From Flaccisagitta enflata (lineage: Eukaryota; Chaetognatha; Sagittoidea; Aphragmophora), in the NCBI GenBank assembly GCA_965153355.1, contig OZ231126.1, positions 25,668,001 through 25,732,000 on the forward strand: a DNA stretch of 64,000 bases, in the 5' to 3' direction. This document shows positions 37,210-45,348 of the stretch, piece by piece (the stretch's first letter is position 1; each line of letters starts with the position of its first letter). The position numbers and the translations under genes were made by a program. Below the pieces are notes generated by a model. The model saw only the letters and a list, made by a program, of their open reading frames with translations, was not told the origin of the DNA and searched no databases.

Positions 37210-37878
37210 ATGGAGAATACCAAAGTGATTACCCCGGTGAAATGTGACAATCCTGGATGCGCCTGCACGAATTGCAGATGTTGTGTTAGAAAGAAACTAG
37301 AATCGACGGAAATGGGGGCAACGAGTGACGGACTGAGTAGCTTAATGTGGAATGCGGATGGTAGGGAGATGGAGATTGAGGTGGTGGAGTGTGCTAAGGT
37401 GAGGTGTGATGAAGATGACGTGAACGGAGTTGCTTTGGGCATTGCGGATGAAGAAGCTGAGTTGGAGAGGTGGTTGGGGGAATTGATGCTCGACGACGCG
37501 GAAGACAAGGATGTTAACGGTGGGTTGTCATGCATTGAAATGGACTCGCGTGTGCGTGACAACTCCGCCGATCAAAACGGGTCAACGGATCGCGAATTTG
37601 TGGACGCATCGTTGTTTACGCCGCCGGCGATCGGCGTTGGATTGGTGGTCGACAAAGGCGTGGACGCGTCGATGTTTACGCCGCTCGTGATCGACATTGG
37701 GCCAACGGTTGGCGAAGATGTGGAGGCACCGATGTCTACGCCACCCGCAATCGACATCCAGAGGACCGCGTGGGTGGAATACTACTGTGGACCGGTTAAA
37801 CCCGTTCTGTTGGCGGATTTTGGAGTGGATTGGAAATCGGTTACCAAGGAAGAGGTGGTGGAGATTAGCCCACTATAA
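37210..37878 (+). CDS. Acidic protein with N-terminal C-x-C-x2-C cluster (222 aa)
   Basis: Function unknown. The first ATG in good context is 37210, just after an acceptor-like TTGATTTGCAG. Residues 17-25 form a dense Cys cluster (C17, C19, C22, C24, C25). The rest is acidic, and residues ~130-200 hold three repeats with an FTPP/A-I-D-I/G pattern (unit ~30 residues). The present stop lies within the first bases of an inserted fold-back transposon (37868-40680). With the insertion and one TA removed, the frame would run only a few more codons before a TGA that overlaps the start of the next gene. The insertion therefore changed only the last few residues and probably did not destroy the protein. 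Confidence 0.55.
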   Translation: MENTKVITPVKCDNPGCACTNCRCCVRKKLESTEMGATSDGLSSLMWNADGREMEIEVVECAKVRCDEDDVNGVALGIADEEAELERWLGELMLDDAEDKDVNGGLSCIEMDSRVRDNSADQNGSTDREFVDASLFTPPAIGVGLVVDKGVDASMFTPLVIDIGPTVGEDVEAPMSTPPAIDIQRTAWVEYYCGPVKPVLLADFGVDWKSVTKEEVVEISPL

Positions 37879-38299
37879 AAACACGCTTTTTCATGCTGAG
37901 GCTCTCTATCCAAGGAATCTGGCTCAAAATCATGTATATAGATAGTCCATCACAAAAATTTGACCTTGGGGCTTCTCTAAAGTGTGCCCGCCACACCCCT
38001 CCTAATGCATAAGTGGTGGTGTTGTTTTTTTTACATCATCACATATTACTCATCTTTGTAAACTTATATCTCCTAAACGAATAAATCTAGTGACCTCAAT
38101 TTGGGCTCATTTTAAAGAGCTTTACTGACTCTTTAAAATGAGCTCAAGTTGAGATCATCAGCTGTATTCATTTAGAAGCAGTTTTTTTTCAAAGTTGATG
38201 CCTTTTTGGAGAAAATATTGATTTTTGTGACAACTTTGCAAGCTTGTATCTCCCAAACGAATAAAGCTACTGACCTCAACTTAAGCTTTCATTACTTTT

Positions 38300-38507
38300 T
38301 AGTCGCGTGCTACGTGACTCTACACCCCACCATGTCAGTTGGTTGGTCCGTTGGTTGGTCGGTTGGTTGGTCGGTTCCCTTTTTTATTTTTTCGGCGTTT
38401 TGAGCTTTTTGAGCATACAGCTCCTGCCCAGATGCCCTAGTGACCTTCTCCAGCACTGCTCCAGCCCACCTGCACGCAACTAGGGTATCCGTGTATCCGG
38501 CCTTGTT
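38300..38507 (+). repeat. Family 1 repeat nested in the fold-back element
   Basis: TTTTTAGTCGCGTGCTACGT hairpin end, (GGTTGGTC)n tract, CTCCTGCCCAGATGCCCTAG, and the end CCGTGTATCCGGCCTTGTTA. It breaks the left arm, and the matching position on the right arm lacks it, so it inserted after the arms formed. Confidence 0.8.
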
Positions 38508-39136
38508 AAAATGAGCCCAAGTTCAGGTCTGTAACTTCATTTGTTAAGAAGCAGTCGTCTTACAAAGCTGATGTCTTCATGAAGGAAAAAGTAATTTTGT
38601 CATTAAACTTAAATTTTATATTTTGTTTTATTTTACCCTATTACAGTCAGGTGATACACTGGCTCGTTGGTAACTGCCATTTACTGTGGGTTTGGGACCT
38701 GCAGAGGGCCCTTCAAAGAGCCCACATGGCCTCAATAATGGTAAAAATGACCCCAATACTGAAAAAAATGCTTTTTTTATGCCTTGGGGTATCCTAATGG
38801 TACACTGACTCATCGGTAATTTCCATCTAGTGTGGCAGGAGATGAACAGATGGTTAACAGAGGGTTAGTACCCTTGGGGGGCCTTTGAAAGGCCCTTTAG
38901 GGCTCAAAAATAGCCAAAATTGTTCCAAGATTGAAAAAATACTTACTTTTCTGCATTGAAGCACCCTAGAAGCAGTCATTCCTATCATGTGTAGTGGGAT
39001 ATGTACAGGTTTATTACAGAAAATCAAGACCCCTGGGGGTCTCCGTAAGGACCCCAAAGGGCCCTAAAATGGTGAAATATCATTTTATGTTCTTTTTTGT
39101 TTTCTGCTGCATTTTACCATGACGCTGCTTAGATAG

Positions 39137-39446
39137 CTAATTTGAGGCCTGAGAGGCCAGGTTTTAGCCCTGAGGATTTGAATTTGAGGCCTGGAAAGCC
39201 TAATTTGAGGTCTGAATGGCCAGGATTTGAGGCCTGATAGGCTGGGTTTGAGGCCTGAGAGGCTGGATTTGAGGCCAGATTTGAGGTCTAAGAGGCCAGA
39301 TATGAGGTCTCAAAGGCCAGATTTGAGGCATGAAGGGCCTGATAAGGAGGCTGGGAGGATGAATGGATGGTAGCATAAATAAACCAACGAACAGACAAAC
39401 AAAAGTGTTCTACAGGACTTTTTCCCCCTTGGCGCCGCTGCCCAAA
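39137..39446. repeat. Truncated family 2 element at the fold-back centre
   Basis: 21 bp GAGGCCTGAGAGGCCAG-type units followed by a right arm (GTTCTACAGGACTTTTTCCC, CCGCTGCCC). No left arm was found. It occupies the loop between the two inverted arms. Confidence 0.75.
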
Positions 39447-40688
39447 AATTGAACGTTGCTCAATTTTTTAGTTTTTTTACCTTATTCTTTTGTCCTTGAG
39501 AGCTCTTAAGTGGCCTCTGGGGGACTCAAGCCTCCTTGACTCTTTACAAATCTCTTTCATGACTACATTGCAATGACTCACAAGGCAGTGTCACAATTGA
39601 GTGCAGCAGAATAGAAAAAAAAACATAAGATAATACTCTTCCAGAGCATTTTGGGCTTTTTTGGGTCACTCAGGGTCTTCAAGGGGGCCCCTAGGAATCC
39701 GAATCTTTGGTAATTCACATATTCATATCCCACCACGCTATACGGGAATTACTGATGAGTGGGACTACTTCTAGGAAAGCAGTATTTTTCAATCTTTAAG
39801 CCATTTTTGCCATTTTTGCTCTTCAAAGGGCCCCTAGGGGTCCAAACCCTCTATTATCCATCTGTACATCTCCTGCCACACTAGATGGAAATAACTAAGA
39901 AGTCAGTGTACCACTGGGATACCTCAAAGCAGAAAAAAGACAATTTTTTCAGTAATTGGGGGCATCTTTACCATTTTTGAGGCCATGTAGGCTCTTTAGG
40001 GGCCCTCTTTGGGTCTCAAACCCCCATTATCTATCTATTAATGTACCCTCACAGTAGATGGCAATTAACAATGAGCCAGTGCATCACCTGACTATAATGG
40101 GGTAGAAAAAAAGCCTAATTATAGAATTTTAGTTTAATGACAAGAACTACTATTTTCTTCATGAAGACATCAGCTTTGTTAGACAACTGCTTCTTACCAA
40201 AGAAAGTTGCAGACCTCAACTTGGGCTCATTTTAAAGAGTAAGTAAAGCTCTCCAAAATGAGCCTGAGTTGAGGTCAGTAGCTTTATTCATTTAGGAGAT
40301 AAAAGCTCGCAAAGCTGTAACAAAAATCAATATTTTCTCCAAAAAGACATCAACTTTGGGAGACAACTGCATTTAAACGAATAAAGCTAATGATCTCAAC
40401 TTTGGCTCATTTTAAAGAGTAAGTAAAGCTCTTTAAAATGAGCCCAAATTGAGGTCAGTAGCTTTATTCGTTAAGGAGATATAAGCTTACAAAGATGAGT
40501 AAAATATGACAATGTGAAAAAAACAACACCACCACTTGTGCATTAGGAGGGGTGTGGCGGGCACACTTTAGAGAAGCCCCAAGGTCAAATTTTTGTAATG
40601 GACTATCTATATACATGATTTTGAGCCAGATTCCTTGGATAGAGAGCCTCACCATGAAAAAACGTGTTTTTATAGTGGGCTAGTGGAG

Positions 40689-41018
40689 ATGGCGCATGAA
40701 GCAGAGAGGTTGAAGGCGGACGACGTGCCAGTTACTCCATTGACATTGACGAGAGAAGATATGTTGAAGTTTTATGCCTATAACAGGTGTCTTTGCGCGA
40801 AGGGGTGTGCACTTGGCGATTCCGTTTGTGGATTTTGTGCCAGCCGTGTGCGTAAGAGAGTGCGCGAGGAGTTGAAAGAGAAAAGGGATGAATTGAAAGC
40901 GACATGGAAGGAAGCGAAGCGTGTGAAGGAAATGGACAAAGTGAGAAAAACTTTATTCGTTGGTGTTGGTGGTGAATATGGTGGTGGTGATGTGGAGTGG
41001 CCGGAATCAAATGAGTAA
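40689..41018 (+). CDS. Small Cys-containing, helix-rich protein (109 aa)
   Basis: Function unknown. The ATG is 40689, seven bases after the right end of the fold-back insertion; the frame stays open upstream only through transposon sequence. Residues 34-50 contain a Cys cluster (C-x-C-x3-C, then C-x2-C) that could bind a metal. Residues 52-92 are a long, highly charged, probably coiled-coil helix. The tail is Gly-rich and acidic. Before the insertion its ATG overlapped the TGA of the upstream gene, so the two were probably translated from one transcript or from closely spaced mRNAs. The frame is intact, but its native leader is now displaced by 2.8 kb, so expression may be lost. Confidence 0.5.
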   Translation: MAHEAERLKADDVPVTPLTLTREDMLKFYAYNRCLCAKGCALGDSVCGFCASRVRKRVREELKEKRDELKATWKEAKRVKEMDKVRKTLFVGVGGEYGGGDVEWPESNE

Positions 41019-41231
41019 TTTTAGATTTGTGGATGTGGCTTTGGTGTTAGTATTGTGTTATCGCAGTTACTGATTATTATGAAGATAAAGTTAATAATTA
41101 CTGCATGTATATATTGTTGAATGTTATTTGTTGTGCATTTGATTTCAGGTTCATTTTGGTTGATAATTGGCGTTCGGAATCTGGTTATTGATTAAAAACT
41201 GACCACAACAATTTGGTAATTAACAAGAACC

Positions 41232-41930
41232 ATGGCCGAATTAAACAACGAGGTTGTTGGACTTACCACCAATGGTGTGGATGAAGATGCGTGCGACGAC
41301 ATGTTTGGGCGAATTCCGGATAAAGACGTGAACGTTATCGGCGACAAAAGCGCGGCCTCTGCGATTGACGGTGAACACGGAATGGCCGTCCTAAACGACA
41401 TCTCGCGTACGGCGACTGGGGATGAAAGTGGAATGGAGTGTGTCGTCGACGAAGGACGCAGCAGCGTGGATGCCAGCCACAACAGTAGCAGCTGCAGCGT
41501 GGATGGTGATGCGGAGGGAATGGAGGAAAGTTCAAACGGCGTGTGTGTCCAGTCGGTGAACTTGACAATGGAGGAGAGAATTGGGTACATGGAGGTGCAG
41601 CTGAGCGCAATGAAGATTGAGGTTGGGCTGGTGAAGGATAGGATGGTCGATGTCATTCGCGCGCAGAATGATTTGTTTGAACATCGAGCTGCAACTGAAG
41701 GAAGGAACGTGGTTACCATGGCCGCGTTTGAGAAGATGGTCGATTCGGCGGTGACGTCTGGGACGAAATATGGCGTGAGTCGGCGCTACATCACGCGTTA
41801 CCTGTGTGAGGAACATAAACAAATTGATGGAAGATACTTACAGAAGAAATTAGGAATTGTTCTGAAAAAGAGACTGGCGACTAATGAGTATTTGTTGTCA
41901 GATTCCTTGTTCAAAATTAACAAAAAATGA
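41232..41930 (+). CDS. Protein with linker-histone H1/H5-like C-terminal domain
   Basis: 232 aa from an ATG in strong context (ACCATGG). Residues 1-105 are acidic and Ser-rich, low complexity. Residues ~108-155 look coiled-coil (MEERIGYMEVQLSAMKIEV). Residues ~160-231 follow the linker-histone globular (H15) winged-helix pattern: a first helix (MAAFEKMVDSAV), a turn, 'GVSRRYITRYL' as helix 2, 'GRYLQKKLGIVLKKRLA' as helix 3, and a closing beta pair 'EYLLSDSLFKINKK', like the conserved '...GxL...GSFKL.KK' end of H1. In H1 this fold binds DNA at the nucleosome dyad. Here it may coat or condense element DNA, or bind host chromatin. The acidic N-terminus is unlike H1, whose tails are basic. A splice acceptor ends at 41,148. 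The domain assignment is by eye. Confidence 0.65.
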   Translation: MAELNNEVVGLTTNGVDEDACDDMFGRIPDKDVNVIGDKSAASAIDGEHGMAVLNDISRTATGDESGMECVVDEGRSSVDASHNSSSCSVDGDAEGMEESSNGVCVQSVNLTMEERIGYMEVQLSAMKIEVGLVKDRMVDVIRAQNDLFEHRAATEGRNVVTMAAFEKMVDSAVTSGTKYGVSRRYITRYLCEEHKQIDGRYLQKKLGIVLKKRLATNEYLLSDSLFKINKK

Positions 41931-42064
41931 AATTTGATTACTGGCAAAACCAGAATTTGTGGCTGTTTTGTAAAAAAAGACATTTGATATTTCAGTGATT
42001 AAGGCTTGAATACTGAATTGGATTACAGTGAATTATTTACATTGAAGTAAAGAAAGAAAGAAGG

Positions 42065-44525
42065 ATGGAACTGTTGGTAGAGGGGTCAAAGTTGGATATT
42101 CCCCAATCAACGATAATCAGTCGCGTTCCTGAGACTTTAATAGGCGTGACTGGACAAGCGCGGTTAAATGTTACACCAAGCCAATCTGTGACTGACGCTA
42201 GTCGGTACAGCTTTCAAATACAGCCAAATGTGCCCATGGAACTATTCCCTCGAAACTCATTTTTGAGGTTGAAATACAGAGTGAAAAAGTCGAATGGGGA
42301 GAAGTTTAAAGATACGGACCAGGTATGTGGTATGGAGAGAGAGAGAGAGAGAGAGGAGGGAGAGACTGGGAGAATGAGAGATTGAGAAAGGCATAATGAA
42401 ATACAAGGGGGGGGGGAGAGAGACATATAGGACGATATAGAGAAAGTAGGGGGCGTGGATTAATTGGTTAATATTGTATTGATATAGGTGAGCTGTCAAC
42501 AGTTTCTTGGTGTAATGGTTTTCGAATCGGCTCGTTTGATAATTGGAGGACATGAATTTCTGAAAATATTCCCGACTTCAAATTACGTGCAGTTCCTTAG
42601 AATGATGCTTCTGTACGAAGAGAGTTACCGGGAGATTCACTTTTACTCGCTGGGTAAGTTAATGTGAAAGTTGATGAGTATAAAAGTTGATACAAATATG
42701 ATGATATGATAATGACTGATACTGCTACAATATTGCTATTTCAGGCTTCAGAGCAAATTTGCCGCCGTTTTCTGATGAAACTGATGTCCTTCTGGATGAG
42801 GTAGGTTAGGTTGTGTTTGCACTGTGTGGGTTTAGTTTTGAGTTTAATGTGTGTGTAGTAATAATTGTTTTTTTTTTGTCCCCTTTTTCAGCCCTGTTTC
42901 TGTAGATGTGGAAGATGCAACTGTCTCCAGTATAACAATCCATTGGCTGGTAATTGTACTGTTTAAATGTTGGTTGATTGCTGCTGTAACATTATTATTG
43001 GTTTATGGAAAAAAGTAGATTTTATTGTGGTAATTTGGCATGATTTTTTGTTTTGTAGGCAGCTCTGGATGCGGTGCTATGTCTGCTACTGAGATGGCCA
43101 AGGGCGAAGGGAATACTGAAAGAAGCGGAAAGGAAATATTGGCACTCATGGAAAGGTAAGGCGTGCTTTGTTGGATGATAGATTTTTTTGGTGGGGTGAG
43201 TGTGAGTTGAGAGATTAAGATGATAATGCGATGTTTTGTTTTGTTTTTTTTGTGACAGGAATAGGCGGTTTAATCCGGGTTTGTACCAAAGAGCGAGGAT
43301 GCTTCGGGCCTCTGTGGTTGGAGAGGAACCGATGGAAATGGCAATTCCATTGCATCTGTTGCATGAGTTTTGGTAATAATTGTGAAAGCAAAATAATTAT
43401 TGTGAATGAGAATGTATGGTTGGTTTATTTAATTATTGCTGTTGCCCACTCGCCTGCGATTAGGGCAGTGTTGTATCCGACTTTGTTAGTGTGATAATTT
43501 CTTTTTTTTTTCTTTTTTTTTTTTTATTCGACAGGGGTTTGGATTGCCTCTATCCTCAGAAAAAAATTGTGGAATTTGTCCTCAAACTTAACGACGTTTC
43601 CAAGGTTTTATTGAAAGATCCGAAGGACGAAAATGATTATGAAATAGAAATCCAATCCATCTGGTTAGATTTGAATTACGTGCATTTGGAGGTAAGTGCC
43701 TATAACTGCCTATATGAGTGCCTGTAATTGCCTATAACTGCCTATAAATGCGCACAAGTGCCTAAAAATATGCATAGATACATGTGTATGATTATGGTGA
43801 TTGAGATATAAATAATAATGCTAATGTGTTTTGATTTGTGAGAGGGGGGGGGTTAGAATTGTATGCCCGATGTTACAAAAATGTAATTATATGCAATTTA
43901 TATGTTTTAGGCTGGAATTCGCTCTCAATTTTACGACCTCATCAACAGCGAAGGATTGACAAGAATTTTAAATGTCCAAAGGGTACAGGAGTACAGTTTG
44001 GCCCAAGGGAATCGCATCTTTCATTTCCCAAATGCCTCTAGTTTTTCTCGCTGTCCCGAAGTCGTACTTCTTTGTTTTGTCAGCGACAAGAGGCATGAGG
44101 GAAACAACATAAATAGAATGATATTCCACTCGTTTGGGCTCGAGAGTTTGTCAGTTACTCGCAACGGATTGCCAAGCGTGCATAATGAGTTTACAAGGAA
44201 TATGGATTTGGGCAACATTGACAGCCCCCACATTGATTTTTTCTATCGGAGTTTAGTGGATTTTTTTCGACCCCATGCTGAGAAGAGTGTGTCGCGCGAA
44301 AGGTTTTTCTCAGAGATGTTTCTCATCTGTATTGAACCTGGGCCCATACCGAGAACGTTATTTCCAGAGGACCCAAGGGAAACTGTTAACTTGTCCTCCA
44401 CCCTCGTTCTTGATGTCGATTTGACGTTTAAAAAGAAGTTGAATGAGAATTTACAGATGTTTTTGATTTCATTCGACAAAGTTGTTACAAAAATTGGAGT
44501 TCAAGGAGATATTGTTGAAAGTTAA
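42065..44525 (+). CDS. Major capsid protein, double jelly roll, eight exons
   Basis: Forms the hexon-like shell of a Maverick particle. Exons: 42065-42322, 42488-42653, 42745-42800, 42892-42949, 43059-43155, 43259-43372, 43535-43691, 43911-44525. Every junction is GT-AG, the phases match throughout, and the sum is 1,521 bases (506 aa), within the family's usual size. The first jelly roll spans exons 1-3, with strand-rich FLRLKYRVKK, then FESARLIIGGHEF and a Leu-Gly-Phe ending. Exon 4 encodes a Cys cluster (six Cys in residues 162-171, plus a split Gly) that I do not know from other capsid proteins. NPGLYQR and IPLHLLHEFW in exon 6 and PEVVLLCFVSDK and RNGLPSVHNEF in exon 8 fit the second half of Maverick capsid proteins. 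Intron 6 contains a family 1 fragment (43,440-43,490). The match is from pattern memory, so a profile search should confirm it. Confidence 0.8.
43440..43490 (+). repeat. Family 1 fragment inside a capsid-gene intron
   Basis: TTGCCCACTCGCCTGCGATT, then GTTGTATCCGACTTTGTTA, matching the terminal blocks of family 1. It shows a host repeat invading the element after insertion, or capture of the repeat. Confidence 0.6.
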
Positions 44526-44572
44526 TGATTTACCTGTATGATATTTTTGTTTCAGATACTGAATGATTAACA

Positions 44573-44752
44573 ATGGTGAAGGTTAAACGAGACGCAAAAG
44601 GGCGTTATGTCTCTTGTTTGAAGAAACAGTTGCGCAGAGTTAGGAGGCGCAGGAAAGAAGGGGCGAAAGAGGAGGAGAAGGAGGCGGAGGCAAAGGAGGA
44701 GGGCATCAGGGGGTGGAAAGAGAAAGCGGCGACGCGGTTACTCAATGCCTAA
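44573..44752 (+). CDS. Small basic protein (59 aa) after the capsid gene
   Basis: The ATG at 44573 lies about 20 bases after an acceptor (TATTTTTGTTTCAG). The N-terminal 30 residues are very basic (QLRRVRRRRKEG), then Glu/Lys/Ala-rich. The size and charge resemble viral core peptides. A second frame is open over the same region and beyond (see next entry), so the true product is uncertain. No homolog recognised. Confidence 0.4.
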   Translation: MVKVKRDAKGRYVSCLKKQLRRVRRRRKEGAKEEEKEAEAKEEGIRGWKEKAATRLLNA

Positions 44753-44808
44753 AGCGGCGCGTGCGCCTAGGAATCACGGGTGCGTTTTGGGCAACGGTGT
44801 CGTCGTTA

Positions 44809-44934
44809 ATGCAACGAGAAAAAAGTGAAATTCGTTACAAGACTTATGTGCATTTCAGGTTGGATACTCTGACCGACGACCAAGTGGCATATTTGAAAAG
44901 AAAGGCGAATAGGGCGTTCGAGTCTCACCTTTAA
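44809..44934 (+). CDS. Possible short frame overlapping downstream (41 aa or longer)
   Basis: This frame is open from 44,644 to the TAA at 44,932-44,934. Its first ATG is 44809, but the sequence before it (GITGAFWATVSSL) looks protein-like, and the end (LTDDQVAYLKRKANRAFESHL) has a clear amphipathic helix. It may be the C-terminal part of the 59-aa protein, reached by a frameshift or an undetected splice, or it may be chance. Not recognised. Confidence 0.3.
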   Translation: MQREKSEIRYKTYVHFRLDTLTDDQVAYLKRKANRAFESHL

Positions 44935-44984
44935 AGAAGGACGATTTGTTTGGAACATTTGTGAATACGGGCGCGGGGCGGCAT

Positions 44985-45170
44985 AGTCGATACGAGGCAT
45001 CGTCGGCGAGGCATCGTCGACGCGAGGCATCGGCGATCGTCGAGGCATCGTCGGCACGCGGCATCGTCGGTGTGGGCATCGTCGACAGCGGGGCATCGCG
45101 GGCATCGCGGGGCATCGCGACGCGGGCATCGCAGACGCGGGCATCGCAGACGCGTGGCATCGTAGAAATG
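44985..45170. repeat. GC-rich GGCATCG repeats upstream of the polymerase
   Basis: About 15 occurrences of GGCATCG(C/T)(G/C) with 9-15 bp spacing, rich in CpG. They lie between the small basic gene and the polymerase start and contrast with the AT-rich intergenic sequence elsewhere in the element. Frames across it are repeat artefacts. Confidence 0.8.
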
Positions 45171-45348
45171 AGGAGTTATTGTGACGCGGATTGAATTGGC
45201 GCGTTTACCTGATATAAACAATTGATGTTTACTGTGATTTAATGGAAGAATATTCACATTTATTCTTTATGTTTTCGTTTGTATATTGCAATGATTTTAA
45301 TTTTTATTGGATGATCAGATTGAAATGACGTAGACAACGCGATTAAAA

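Larger units (their letters stand above)
37868..40680. mobile_element. 2.8 kb fold-back transposon with TA target duplication
   Basis: Ends are GCCCACTATAAAAACACG (left) and its inverse (right), flanked by TA on each side (37866-37867 and 40681-40682). Inverted similarity continues inward along almost the whole element: matching words such as GAGGCTCTCTATCCAAGG, GACCTCAATTTGGGCTCA and CACTAGATGGAAATAACT occur in opposite orientation on the two arms, which span ~1.2 kb each (~37,868-39,130 and ~39,450-40,680). The inner arms are built of degenerate ~150 bp direct repeats. A family 1 copy (38,300-38,507) and a truncated family 2 copy (39,137-39,446) lie inside. No transposase frame is present, so it is non-autonomous. 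The TA duplication suggests mobilisation by a Tc1/mariner-like enzyme (inference). Confidence 0.85.

Noticed and set aside
39137-39446. Possible second gene or exon in the middle of the fold-back element
   Set aside because: The sequence is the 21 bp minisatellite of family 2 plus one arm. There is no coding signal.
43231-43494. 87-aa frame in the capsid region as a separate gene
   Set aside because: It is capsid exon 6 read in another frame, running into an intron with a family 1 fragment.
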